Source of the DNA: VXYL01 sp965200375
Lineage (GTDB): Bacteria > Pseudomonadota > Gammaproteobacteria > Pseudomonadales > Azotimanducaceae
Assembly (NCBI GenBank): GCA_965200375.1
Contig: OZ241353.1
Coordinates: 1,426,001 to 1,490,000 of the forward strand
Direction of reading: 5' to 3'
Length of the DNA: 64,000 nt
The notes under the pieces: model-generated
Told to the model about the DNA's origin: nothing
Seen by the model: the letters and a program-made list of their open reading frames with translations, nothing else
Database searches by the model: none
In this document: positions 26,317-34,962 of the stretch, in pieces
Layout: each line of letters opens with the position of its first letter
How positions within the stretch are numbered: position 1 is the stretch's first letter
Program-made: the position numbers and the translations under genes

Positions 26317-27318
26317 GTGCCGTCCTTGCCCCCCCACGAACGTCTGATCGGCGAGTCGCCGGCGTTCCTGCTGGCGCTGGAGGCCGTGTCCAAGGCGGCG
26401 CCGCTGGAGAAGCCGGTGCTGGTGGTCGGCGAACGCGGCACCGGCAAGGAGCTGGTGGCGGCCCGCCTGCACTACCTGTCCAACCGCTGGGACGGCGCCT
26501 TCCTGAAGCTCAACTGCGCGGCCATCAGCGAGACGCTGATCGAGAGCGAACTGTTCGGCCACGAGGCCGGCGCCTTCACCGGCGCCTCGCGGACCCACCA
26601 GGGCCGCTTCGAGCGCGCCGACGGCGGGACGCTGTTTCTGGACGAACTCGGCACCACTTCCGGCCTGGTGCAGGAGAAGCTGCTGCGGGTGATCGAGTAC
26701 GGCGAGTACGAGCGGGTGGGCGGCAAGAAGACGCTGCTGGCCGATGTGCGCGTGGTTGCCGCCACCAACCAGGACCTGCCGCGGCTGGCAGCCGAGGGCC
26801 GATTCCGGCTGGACCTCCTGGACCGCCTGGCCTTCGACGTGATCACCTTGCCGCCGCTGCGCGCCCGCCCGGAGGACATCCTGCTGCTGGCCGAACACTT
26901 CGCCATCAACATGGCGACGGAGCTCGGCGCGGATCTCTTCGCCGGCTTCACGGACGCCGCCAAGCAGAGGCTCCGGGAGCACCCCTGGCCCGGCAACCTG
27001 CGCGAACTCAAGAACGTCGTGGAACGCGCCGTGTACCGCCACGGCGCCGGCGCGCCGGTGGACGACATCGTGCTGGACCCGTTCTCCTCGCCCTACCGAC
27101 CCGCGGCGGCGAGCGCCGCCGCCCCCGCCAGCGCACTGACGATGCCGCTCGACCTCAAGCGAACCGTGCAGGACCTCGAGGTGGACCTGATCAACCGCGC
27201 CATGGAACTCGGCAGGTTCAACCAGCGTCGGGCGGCGGAGCAGCTAGGCCTCACCTACCACCAGTTGCGCGGCTACCTGAAGAAGTACCAGCTGACCGGC
27301 CGCGACGGGGAAGCGTAG
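26317..27318 (+). CDS. pspF: PspF sigma-54 enhancer-binding activator
   Basis: About 333 aa. It has no receiver domain; the AAA+ module starts at once (LIGESPAFLLALEAVSKAAPLEKPVLVVG). It contains Walker A GERGTGKE, the sigma-54 contact loop GAFTGA, Walker B FLDELGT and the R-finger region FRLDLLDRLAFDV. A C-terminal Fis-type helix-turn-helix (NQRRAAEQLGLTYHQLRGYLKKY) ends the protein. It closely matches E. coli PspF throughout. GTG 26317 is chosen because it aligns with the E. coli start and leaves the distal enhancer outside the gene. Confidence 0.93.
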   Translation: MPSLPPHERLIGESPAFLLALEAVSKAAPLEKPVLVVGERGTGKELVAARLHYLSNRWDGAFLKLNCAAISETLIESELFGHEAGAFTGASRTHQGRFERADGGTLFLDELGTTSGLVQEKLLRVIEYGEYERVGGKKTLLADVRVVAATNQDLPRLAAEGRFRLDLLDRLAFDVITLPPLRARPEDILLLAEHFAINMATELGADLFAGFTDAAKQRLREHPWPGNLRELKNVVERAVYRHGAGAPVDDIVLDPFSSPYRPAAASAAAPASALTMPLDLKRTVQDLEVDLINRAMELGRFNQRRAAEQLGLTYHQLRGYLKKYQLTGRDGEA

Positions 27319-27363
27319 AACCATCGCCGCTGTTCGCCTCGGACCGCTCAGGCCTGGGCGAAT

Positions 27364-28191
27364 TCATGCGGCCCCGCCGACGGGCACCGGCTCGTCGCCA
27401 GCGCCCACCTCTTCGTTGGCGCGAATGCCCAGGAAGGGACGCAGCCTGGCGACCAGCAGGTAGATGGGGCCGGTGTCCACCAACGCGACCAGCAGCTTGA
27501 AGACGTAGCCGGAGGCGATGAGGACCAGCAGTTGCGGCCAGATCGCCTCGCCGGCGTCGATGGGCAGCGCCTTTGCCCAGAAGTGGGTGATGAGAATCAC
27601 GGCCACCGTGTCCACCAGCTGGCTGACCAGCGTGGAGGCGTTGTTGCGCAGCCACAAGTGGCGGCCACGGGTGAGCCACTTCCAGAAGTGGAACAGCTGC
27701 ACGTCGCACCACTGCGCCGCCAAGTAGGCGATCATGGACGCCGTCACCGCGCCGAAGGCCAGCGCGCGGATCTCGTAGAACACCGGCAGCCGGCCGGCGG
27801 CGTCCGGCACCAGGGCGCCGGTGGCCGCGTCCATCGTCTCGAAGCCCGGCAAGGCACCGCCGATCCACAACAGGAACACGATCCACACGTTCAGAACCAG
27901 GCCCATCCACACCACTTCCGTGGCCCGTCGGCGACCGTAGAGCTCGCTCAGCAGATCCGTGCAGATGAACGTGACCGGGTACGGCAGCACGCCAACGGCC
28001 ACCACCATCGGGATTTCCAAGCCGAACACCGAGAACGAGAGATCGACGAAGCGGCTGATGCCGAGGACGTTCAGCAGCGAGAGCGTGCCGAGAAACACGC
28101 CGGCGAGCACGAGAAAGACGCGCTGCCGCCGCAGCTTGTAGTCCGCCACGGGCCGTCGCCTTAGCCGTCGGAGCCGCCGTCGAGCAACCAT
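27364..28191 (-). CDS. yhhQ: Queuosine precursor transporter (YhhQ family)
   Basis: 275 aa with about six hydrophobic segments. LNVLGISRFVDL, PYPVTFICTDLLSELYGRRRA and AAQWCDVQLFHFWKW are family motifs, as is the RNNASTLVSQLVDTVAVI block. It imports preQ0/preQ1 for queuosine in tRNA. The N-terminus has an unusually Arg-rich run (VARRRLRRLRRRPVAD), so the true start may be further in. Confidence 0.9.
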   Translation of the reverse strand: MVARRRLRRLRRRPVADYKLRRQRVFLVLAGVFLGTLSLLNVLGISRFVDLSFSVFGLEIPMVVAVGVLPYPVTFICTDLLSELYGRRRATEVVWMGLVLNVWIVFLLWIGGALPGFETMDAATGALVPDAAGRLPVFYEIRALAFGAVTASMIAYLAAQWCDVQLFHFWKWLTRGRHLWLRNNASTLVSQLVDTVAVILITHFWAKALPIDAGEAIWPQLLVLIASGYVFKLLVALVDTGPIYLLVARLRPFLGIRANEEVGAGDEPVPVGGAA

Positions 28192-28752
28192 TGCGACGTT
28201 CCGGCTGGTTCAAGGAACAGTGCGGATACTCGCACACGCATTGTCCGGTTTCAATCGCATCCAGGAACCTTAGCCAGTGCGCGTTCGCCATGCTCCGGCC
28301 CAGCGCGAACTCCAAAGCGCCAATCTCTCTGTAGGTTTGTCCCAAGCCCCTAAGCGCCAATGTCCACGCCGTGGCGATTGGCAAGTCCGCAAGTTCCGCC
28401 GCGGCGTCGACTCCGGTGCCGCCTCCAAAGTGAGGATGCATGAAAGGACATAGGGAATTCCGGCAGTTTCTCTCAAGCCAGAACTTCGGCCTGCTCGCGC
28501 AGAATGTCCTTGCCGCTGCCGCCGAAAGGCTTGGCGATTCTCTCTGCGCGAACGGCCGCGGAGTTCCTGCCGACAAAGCGCTTGGCGATGTCCTTTGGAC
28601 TGCGAACGTGCGGATTGCTTTCGATGTGTTCGCGTATCTCGCCATTTGGAGTTGCGCCAGTCGCGTTGCTGCGCCAAAGTTCCACAAGCGGCAATCGCAG
28701 CCCTAAGCTCGTCTCTGCGAATCCTGCCGCTGGGAACTTCGATTGACGCCAT
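28192..28752 (-). pseudogene. Possible decayed gene, frames interrupted
   Basis: Protein-like pieces appear in successive minus-strand frames. The first starts at ATG 28752 (MASIEVPSGRIRRDELRAAI). A second covers 28473-28690 (NGEIREHIESNPHVRSPKDI). The third runs from about 28441 to 28200 (ELADLPIATAWTLALRGLGQ). They look like parts of one coding stretch joined by frameshifts, with lower GC at third positions than the neighbours. I do not recognise the product and cannot exclude chance open frames. The feature is tentative. Confidence 0.25.
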
Positions 28753-29318
28753 TTTTTCTCGCCAGTTTCTTTTCTTCGCCGCAGCCTGGCGCCGCGAAAA
28801 ACCTGCCGGTCTTGGCGACGATTCAAGCCGGCCGCGCACCTTTTTTCAAGCGTTCAGACTTCGGCAGAAACTCGCCGCTAGATAGGAAAAGCCCGCCGCG
28901 GCGTCGAAAAAACTTCGTTGTCTCCGCGGCGAGCGTCGGGTTTGGTTCCCAATCGTTGCGGGCAAGGCTTGCGTCGGTTGGAAACCGCGCTGCCAGTGTG
29001 CCTTGAGAGCGCCCTGGGTGGCACTGGCGAAGCGAGCGCTTTCGACTCTAGGCGTCTTGCCTGCAACGCTGGTTCTTCGACGGAACCTAGCAGACGGGTT
29101 TGTTCGACGAAGGCTCGGTCGAGGTGGGCATCCGGTAGAGCTGGCCATCGGGACAGCCAGATGGCTGTCCAGAAGTTTCCCATTGGCTAGTACCGCCGTC
29201 TCTCGGCCCGCTCCGAGTGGCGCCACGAGCGTTGAGCATCGTTAGCCGCGGCGGTTTCCAAACCGCCGCGGCTTTCGTCGTCGTTTGCTCCGCCATCGTT
29301 GAACCTCCCGGCAGTTCC
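28753..29318. other. Gene-poor interval
   Basis: About 570 bases with T-rich and A-rich runs unlike the surrounding GC-rich genes. No open frame with family features was found on either strand. It contains the perfect hairpin at 29244-29273 and otherwise nothing I can name. Confidence 0.5.
29244..29273. terminator. Perfect 14-bp hairpin, possible terminator
   Basis: AGCCGCGGCGGTTT pairs perfectly with AAACCGCCGCGGCT across a two-base loop. It lies 45 bases after the stop of the secreted-protein gene on the minus strand. On the plus strand it is followed by TTTCGTCG. No long U-run follows on either strand, so intrinsic termination would be weak. Confidence 0.5.
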
Positions 29319-30110
29319 CTACTTGAGTTTCGTAATCCGCACCGCGCCGGTGTAGCTGGCGATGGAACTGGCACTGGCCCTCTCCGTTGCCGTTAGGCTT
29401 GTGTCCTCGCTGAACTTCAAGCCGGGCGGCCACTTGTGGGCCAGCCTGAACCGCGTAGGCGCGGCGTAGGTGTAGATACCGTAGCCATCCTCCAGCCTCG
29501 TGCGATTGTTGAACGGATGCAACCGCACCGAGGGGCAGGCACTAATGCGCCGTTGACCATTGTTGCCGCTCTGCAGAAAACGCCGAGAGAGCTCGCTTTG
29601 GCAGATCGCGTTGTCGCCATAGGGCTGTTGCAACTCGAACAGATAGGTGCCGGCCGGCAGATTCCTGTCCGTGAACTGTCCATCGGCTGCAACCGTGCCG
29701 GCGGGAAAGCCGGGAATAGTGCTGTTGCCCACAAGGTAATGACGCGGGAGGTCCGCGTGCAGATTCTCGCTGGCTACCCCGTTCGAGCCCGACCACCAAT
29801 ACGGAACCGACATTACTACTGCCATCTGTGGCGCGAACTTGCCGACAATGGTTGTGTGGTTGGCAGAGACAGTGCTAGAGAGTGTGCGTACTTCGGTTGC
29901 GAGAGCGCCTAGCTCTGTCCGCAGAGTGCCCACCGTGCTTGTGAGACTGCCAAGCCTGGTTCCCAGACTGTCAACCTTGCTGCCGAGCTCAGCCATCGTC
30001 GGCTGTTTGTTGCCGTCCGCGTCGTTGTCGCCCTGCCCTTCCGCGGCCAGTGCGAAAGGTGCGAGCGCTGCCAAAGCCACCGCTAGGATGGCGAGCATGA
30101 TGTTTTTCAT
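29319..30110 (-). CDS. Secreted coiled-coil protein of unknown function
   Basis: 263 aa. The signal peptide is MKNIMLAILAVALAALAPFALA with cleavage near ALA-AEG. A heptad-rich segment follows (MAELGSKVDSLGTRLGSLTSTVGTLRTEL...), as in trimeric phage or adhesin stalks. The globular part (VVMSVPYWWSGSNGVASENL to the C-terminus) is not recognised. GGAGA lies about nine bases before ATG 30110. It stands alone in a gene-poor patch, suggesting a transferred or lineage-specific gene. Confidence 0.72.
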   Translation of the reverse strand: MKNIMLAILAVALAALAPFALAAEGQGDNDADGNKQPTMAELGSKVDSLGTRLGSLTSTVGTLRTELGALATEVRTLSSTVSANHTTIVGKFAPQMAVVMSVPYWWSGSNGVASENLHADLPRHYLVGNSTIPGFPAGTVAADGQFTDRNLPAGTYLFELQQPYGDNAICQSELSRRFLQSGNNGQRRISACPSVRLHPFNNRTRLEDGYGIYTYAAPTRFRLAHKWPPGLKFSEDTSLTATERASASSIASYTGAVRITKLK

Positions 30111-30744
30111 TCGTCTGTCTCCGTGCGTTCCCAAGTTCCAATCCGGCCAGTGGCCGGGCCGTGCTTGACTCAAGAACACACTATGTCCTTCCTGCCTATT
30201 GGGCCGTTGCTTGCGCGACCACGACGGAGCAACCCGCAATGGTCTCGCCAACCTTTGTTCGGCAGGTGCCCCGGCCCCAGCCGAAGGCTCGAATCCTCCG
30301 TCGCGAAACGCGGCTATCCAACCACGGGGGGGGGGGGGTCAACCCTTGTGGCGAAGAAAATCGAACTTTCTGAACTTTCCTTCTGCAATCAATGGCTTGC
30401 GAGCGTCTTGCGACCGGAGAGCGCCCTGGACGCTGCCGGCAGCCTGGACGCCTTCCGGTGCGCCATTGGCAGCTGCGTCGTTGATCGCGCGGGGCTTTGC
30501 GCGGCCAAGACGCCCTGGAACGCGCCCAGAGGCCTGTGGGCAGAGTCGAGTTCCGGCAGTGCGTTTGGCCACGCTCGGCAGGAACTGCGCCCACAGTGCG
30601 CCTCGTGGCTACGATCGAACGTGCGAAGCGCCAAGACGCCTTCCGGCAGCCAATGTTAGGACAATACGTTATGACAAGACGCCGCGCCTTCGGGAAAACC
30701 TTGCTAGATCAAGGACTTGCGGCGACCAGATGGCGGACCACGCA
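30111..30744. other. Intergenic region with poly-G tract
   Basis: About 630 bases between two minus-strand genes. It contains a 13-base G run (30326-30338) and GC-rich stretches with no convincing coding frame. The part next to 30110 must hold the promoter of the secreted-protein gene, but no clear -35/-10 pair stands out. Confidence 0.45.
30326..30338 (+). repeat. Homopolymeric G tract (13)
   Basis: Thirteen consecutive G residues in non-coding DNA about 215 bases upstream of the secreted coiled-coil gene. Such tracts can vary in length by slippage. Confidence 0.85.
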
Positions 30745-31440
30745 TCAACGTTCCACTTGGCCCAGGTTGGCGTGGATCACGCTGCCGTTGATCACCGGCG
30801 CGGTAGCGGCCCACAGCAAGGTCGCGGCGATCTCCTCCGGCCGGATCAGCCGCCCGAAGGCGGATATGCCCTCGACGGCCGCCATCGCCTCGGGCGGCAC
30901 GTGGGCGCGCAGCATCTCGGTGTCCGTGAAGCCGGGACAGATGCAGGCGGTGTGGATGCCGGTGCCGGCGAGGTCCTGGCAACAGGCCCGCATCATGCCC
31001 ACCTGGGCATGCTTGCTCACCGCGTACGAGAAGCTGCCCGGCACCGCCTTTTCGGCAAGGGTGGAGCCCACGAACAGCACGGCGTCCCCGACGCCCATGT
31101 GGGGGAGCGCCATGCGGTTCAGCGCTTGAACGGCCACTACGTTGACCTCCAGCACTTCCCGCAGCTGGTCGCCAGCGGTGTCCCTGGCGGTGTCGCTGCG
31201 AAGGTCCGCGGCGTTGTGGACCAGCACCGCGCGCTCCGCCGCCTTCAGCAGCGGCACCAGGGCCTCGGCGGCGGCTTGCACGGCCGATGGCGACGCCAGA
31301 TCGCACTCGATGTGGGTTGCCGCCGGCTCCGGGCACGGGCGCCGCGACAGCGTCGCCACCTTGTAGCCGGCCGCCAGGAACGCCTGCGCCGTGGCCAGGC
31401 CGATGCCGGCGCTGCCGCCGGTGACCACGGCCAGCTTCAC
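30745..31440 (-). CDS. Short-chain dehydrogenase/reductase
   Basis: 231 aa Rossmann-fold SDR. The cofactor loop is TGGSAGIG, followed by NAADL and the catalytic GST...YAVSK, ending CPGFTDTEM. The Arg-Arg after the second strand (TLSRRPC) suggests NADP(H). GTG 31440 overlaps the stop of the PTPS gene as GTGA, so the two are coupled. Sitting with a PTPS homologue, it may reduce a pterin, like sepiapterin or dihydromonapterin reductases; this is inference from context. Confidence 0.86.
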   Translation of the reverse strand: MKLAVVTGGSAGIGLATAQAFLAAGYKVATLSRRPCPEPAATHIECDLASPSAVQAAAEALVPLLKAAERAVLVHNAADLRSDTARDTAGDQLREVLEVNVVAVQALNRMALPHMGVGDAVLFVGSTLAEKAVPGSFSYAVSKHAQVGMMRACCQDLAGTGIHTACICPGFTDTEMLRAHVPPEAMAAVEGISAFGRLIRPEEIAATLLWAATAPVINGSVIHANLGQVER

Positions 31441-31970
31441 GGCGCCTGCCAGGTGGCCCGGGCCCACTGCCCGGGGCCGGAAGAGACGCGCAGCTGCAGC
31501 GTCTCTATCGGCAGCTCGGCGAAGCCCTCCGTGGCCGTCAGCTGCGCCAGCAGCCAGTGCGCCAGTTCTTCGACCGTGACGTTGCGCACCGGCAGGAGCT
31601 TCACGTCCCTAGGCAGGAAGTGCAGCCGTTCGTCGCCGAAGGCCACATGGCAGCCGTCGGCTTCGGCGGCGACCTGGAGATGCGGCGAACAGGTGGGCAG
31701 CAGCACCGCTTCGTCCAGTTCGGCGCACAGCGCCCGCAGCCGGGACTTCAAGCGGTTGTAGTCGAAGCACATGCCGCCGGCGTCGATGGGGCCGGTGGCC
31801 GTCGCCGCAACGTAGAAGTCGTGACCGTGCAGGTTCTCGCGCCGGGCAGCGGAGAACACCGTGAAGTGGGCGGCGGAGAAGTGCATGTCCTCCTTGGCGA
31901 TGTCGATGGTGGCCCGCCGCACCGCGGCCGCGTCTTCGATGGCGGCGTCGGTGCCGGCAAGGCGCGTCAC
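31437..31970 (-). CDS. PTPS/QueD-family protein, PTPS-III-like
   Basis: About 177 aa. Zinc ligands are visible as FSAAHF (His35) and LHGH (His48, His50). The position normally held by the catalytic Cys of QueD and eukaryotic PTPS has no Cys. Instead ARRENLHGH places Glu45 before the LHGH, the pattern described for PTPS-III enzymes that make 6-hydroxymethyl-dihydropterin. A folate or other pterin role is therefore more likely than queuosine. GTG 31970 overlaps the HAD stop as GTGA; GTG 31976 is an alternative. Confidence 0.8.
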   Translation of the reverse strand: MTRLAGTDAAIEDAAAVRRATIDIAKEDMHFSAAHFTVFSAARRENLHGHDFYVAATATGPIDAGGMCFDYNRLKSRLRALCAELDEAVLLPTCSPHLQVAAEADGCHVAFGDERLHFLPRDVKLLPVRNVTVEELAHWLLAQLTATEGFAELPIETLQLRVSSGPGQWARATWQAP

Positions 31971-32647
31971 GGGCACAGCGCGTCGGCCAGCTCGGCGAGG
32001 GAGTCGAAGGCGAAGGTGGGTGTCGCGGCGGCGGGCCTCGCGGCGTTGCGGTGCCGCTTGATCCAGGCCGTGTCCAGGCCCAGCGCCGTGGCCGGGGCGA
32101 TGTCGTGATACAGGCTTTGCGCGACATGCAGCACCCGGGCGCGCTCGCCCACCTTGGCCCGGGCCGCGGCGAACATGCGCGCATCCGGCTTGTAGGCACC
32201 GACGTCCTCGGCGGTCACCACATGGGCGAAGGCCACGCCCAACCGCACTTGGCTGCGGGCGAACAAGGCGTTGTCGATGTTCGAGACCACCACCAGAGCG
32301 TAGCGTTCCGCCAGCCGCGCCAAGGCGCCGCAGGCATCCGGGAACGGCCGCCAGTCGCCGGGGCTGGCGGCGAACGCCTCGAGGGCCTCGTCGCTGGGCG
32401 TGAAGCCGAGCCGGCTGCCAAGTCGCCGCAGCACCTCGCGCAGCACGTGGCGGTAGGCGCGGCCATCCACCTGCGCCTCGGGCTCCGTGGCGGCGAAGAA
32501 CTCCAGCAGGAAGTCGTCGATCACGTGGGCGTCGTGTTCGAGCAGGAGGGGCTGCAGGAAGTCCACCAAGCCCCCGCCCCAGTCGATCAGGGTGCCGTAG
32601 CAGTCGAAGGTGAGCGTGTCGTAGGCGTCGGGGTCGGGCGCCGCCAT
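31967..32647 (-). CDS. HAD-superfamily hydrolase (haloacid dehalogenase type)
   Basis: 226 aa. Motif I is FDCYGTLIDW with nucleophile Asp15. Motif II is VVSNIDN and the conserved Lys is in GAYKPDARMF. HVAQSLYHDIAPATALGLDTAWI fits the 2-haloacid dehalogenase/phosphatase branch. It is the middle gene of a five-gene operon; in a pterin pathway it could dephosphorylate an intermediate, but the substrate is unknown. It starts one base after the CULT gene stop. Confidence 0.86.
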   Translation of the reverse strand: MAAPDPDAYDTLTFDCYGTLIDWGGGLVDFLQPLLLEHDAHVIDDFLLEFFAATEPEAQVDGRAYRHVLREVLRRLGSRLGFTPSDEALEAFAASPGDWRPFPDACGALARLAERYALVVVSNIDNALFARSQVRLGVAFAHVVTAEDVGAYKPDARMFAAARAKVGERARVLHVAQSLYHDIAPATALGLDTAWIKRHRNAARPAAATPTFAFDSLAELADALCP

Positions 32648-32648
32648 G

Positions 32649-33080
32649 TCAGTCCACCTGAATGCGATCGAGAATCAGGCCGAAGAACTGGCGGCTGGCG
32701 TCCTCGAACAGCCAGCCCAAGTGGACGTCGCAGTTGCCGCACACGGCGAGGCGCCAGCTGAAGCCCTCGAACCAGCTGTCCGCCGCCTGCCGCTCGCCGC
32801 TGATGGCGCAGCCCGGCGCCTCCCGGTGGCAGCCGAAGCGATGCACGAAGCCGTAGGGGTTGGTGCAGGTGTGCGCGAAAGCGCCGCGCACTTCGATGCG
32901 ATCCGCAACGTGGCCGATGACGTGGGAACACGCCGCGCAGAACAGCAGCCCTTCCTTCGGGCGCTGCTCGTCGTCGACCAGGGTGCGGAGCTTGGGATCC
33001 AGCGTCTGCCGGTCCGCCACCGCATCCGCCACGCCGGCCATCGCCCGGGACCGCGGCGGCCCTTGCATCGGCGTCGTCAT
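32649..33080 (-). CDS. Cereblon-like CULT-domain protein
   Basis: 143 aa. From residue 48 the sequence has the architecture of the thalidomide-binding CULT domain: zinc cysteines 48/51 (FCAACSH) and 114/117 (VCGNC). The block DSWFEGFSWRLAVCGNCDVHLGW aligns with human cereblon HSWFPGYAWTVAQC...SHIGW. The three tryptophans of the ligand cage (W103, W109, W123) are all present, and the domain ends FFGLILDRI. Bacterial single-domain CULT proteins bind cyclic imides and pyrimidines in vitro; their role is unknown. ATG overlaps the stop of the upstream reductase gene as ATGA. Confidence 0.88.
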   Translation of the reverse strand: MTTPMQGPPRSRAMAGVADAVADRQTLDPKLRTLVDDEQRPKEGLLFCAACSHVIGHVADRIEVRGAFAHTCTNPYGFVHRFGCHREAPGCAISGERQAADSWFEGFSWRLAVCGNCDVHLGWLFEDASRQFFGLILDRIQVD

Positions 33081-34297
33081 GCGCTGGCCGAGGCGACGAG
33101 CGCCTGCATGTCCGCGGTGGAATCGGCGAGTCTGCGCCCGTCCACGCGCTTGCCGAGCAGCTGCCGGGCGGCCATGAACTCCCGCGGGCAGTTCACCGCC
33201 TCCGCCGCCGCCAGCCGCCCCCGCCGCAGGTAGAAGGTGGCGAAGCGGCGCTCGGCGGGATTCCCTCGCACCACGGCTTCGTCCTGGGCCTCGGGAAAGC
33301 CCGCCATCTGCAGCTTCAAGTCGTACTGGTCGGACCAGAACCACGGCACCGCGGCGTAGGTCCTCCTAGCGCCGGCCATGTTGGCCGCCGCGACCCGGGA
33401 CTGCTCCATCGCGTTCGGCACGGACTCCAAGCGCAGCCGCCGGCCGAGAATCGGATTCGGATGGTTGGTGCAGTCGCCGGCGGCATAGATGTTCGGATCG
33501 CTGGTACGGGCGTGTTCGTCCACCACGATGCCGTCGTCGCAGGCAAGGCCGGCCGTGGCGGCCAGTTCCACGTTGGGCGCCACGCCCACCCCCACCACGG
33601 CGACGTCCGCCGCTACCCGTTCGCCGTTGGCGCACTCGACGGCCGTCAGCCGCCCGCCGGCGCCGTCGAACGCCACCACTTCGGCACCAGTGCGCACTGC
33701 CACCCCCCGCTGCCGGTGCGTCCGCTCGTAGAACGCGGACATCGCCGGCGTGGCCACGCGCTTGAGCAGCCGCGCTTCCATCTCCAGCACCGTAACCGAA
33801 AGGCCCATTGACGCCGCCACCGCCGCCACCTCCAAGCCGATGTAGCCGCCGCCGACGACGGCCAGCCGGCCGCCTGGCTCGAGCTCGGCTTTGATGGCCG
33901 CCGCATCGGCCACCGTGCGCAGGGAGTGTACGCCCGGCAGCCCCGCGCCCGGCACGTCCAGCGTTCGGGCCCGGGCGCCGGTGGCGAGCAGCAGCCGCTG
34001 GTAGCGCACCGTGGCACCGTCTTCGCAGAGCACCGTTCGCGCCGCCGCATCGATGCCGGCCACCCTGGCGCCGGAGCGCACGTCAATGTCGCGGTCCTGG
34101 TAGAAGGCCGCCGGCCGCAGGCGTACGCGTTCGAGATCCCACTCGCCGGCGAGGTACTGCTTGGAGAGCGGCGGGCGCTGGTAGGGCAGGTGCGGCTCCT
34201 CGGCGAGCAGCAGCACGGGGCCGGCGTAGCCGTCCTGGCGCAGGCTCGCCGCCGCTTGGCCGCCGGCGTGGCCGCCGCCGACGATGACGACGGCCAT
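33077..34297 (-). CDS. FAD-dependent ferredoxin/rubredoxin reductase-like oxidoreductase
   Basis: 406 aa pyridine-nucleotide-disulfide fold. FAD site VIVGGGHAGGQAA at the start, PPLSKQYL, the NAD(P) motif VVGGGYIGLEVA near residue 150 and the second FAD motif IYAAGDCTNHPN are present. The C-terminus (VPWFWSDQYDLKLQMAGF) is that of putidaredoxin/rubredoxin reductases, which pass electrons to a small ferredoxin. It is the first gene of the five-gene operon; no ferredoxin gene is adjacent. Confidence 0.9.
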   Translation of the reverse strand: MAVVIVGGGHAGGQAAASLRQDGYAGPVLLLAEEPHLPYQRPPLSKQYLAGEWDLERVRLRPAAFYQDRDIDVRSGARVAGIDAAARTVLCEDGATVRYQRLLLATGARARTLDVPGAGLPGVHSLRTVADAAAIKAELEPGGRLAVVGGGYIGLEVAAVAASMGLSVTVLEMEARLLKRVATPAMSAFYERTHRQRGVAVRTGAEVVAFDGAGGRLTAVECANGERVAADVAVVGVGVAPNVELAATAGLACDDGIVVDEHARTSDPNIYAAGDCTNHPNPILGRRLRLESVPNAMEQSRVAAANMAGARRTYAAVPWFWSDQYDLKLQMAGFPEAQDEAVVRGNPAERRFATFYLRRGRLAAAEAVNCPREFMAARQLLGKRVDGRRLADSTADMQALVASASA

Positions 34298-34370
34298 GGC
34301 CCTAGACCGATCGCTCGCAGGCACAACCTGCGACGGATGGCACGCCGACAGGGTCCGGCACCGGCGACGT

Positions 34371-34700
34371 CTAGCGCTTCTTGCCCGGCATGGGCATCGG
34401 AAAGGGGGTGACGTTGCTGCCGGCCCCCTCGGTGATCTTGGCGGTGCCTTCCTTCTCCACCTCGTCGATGCGGATGATGGCGTGCATCGGCACGAAGCTG
34501 CGCTGCACGCTCTCGAACTCGGTGCGCAGCTTGTCTTCGCCGGGGTCGATCACCATCTGCGACTTCTCGCCGAAGATGTAGTCCTCGATCTCCACGAAGC
34601 CGTACAGATCGCTCTGGTAGATGGAGTGGGCGTACACCTCGTAGATCTGCCCGTGGCTGTGGAAGTAGACGCGGTAGATGTGGGACTTGTCGTCGGCCAT
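34371..34700 (-). CDS. DUF1820 family protein
   Basis: 109 aa. The core HIYRVYFHSHGQIYEVYAHSIYQSDLYGFVEIEDYIFGE is the DUF1820 signature found across Gammaproteobacteria. The C-terminus is Pro/Met-rich (VTPFPMPMPGKKR). The function is unknown. It lies 73 bases upstream of the reductase operon on the same strand. Confidence 0.88.
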   Translation of the reverse strand: MADDKSHIYRVYFHSHGQIYEVYAHSIYQSDLYGFVEIEDYIFGEKSQMVIDPGEDKLRTEFESVQRSFVPMHAIIRIDEVEKEGTAKITEGAGSNVTPFPMPMPGKKR

Positions 34701-34962
34701 CGGCTGATGCGGCTCGTGTTTGGCGCGATTGTAGTCCCGTTTGTCGCCCGCTCGCATGGGATTCGCGGCGGGCGGCGAGCTCCCCGGGTGCGACAGATTC
34801 TTAGTAAGTGAACGCTCAGTCGGTCGGCAACCGCTTGGCGCAGGCGGCACGACGCACTGAATGCCTTTGCCGAAGATTGTCGTACACCCGCTCCCGGACT
34901 CCCGCGCCCGCCGTGCGCGAAGGCGCATAATGGCCTTGCCTCACGAGCTGAACGCAAGGCGC

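Noticed and set aside
28846..29226. Open frame in the gene-poor patch
   Set aside because: Composition and residue usage look random, without motifs, ribosome site or homology I can recognise.
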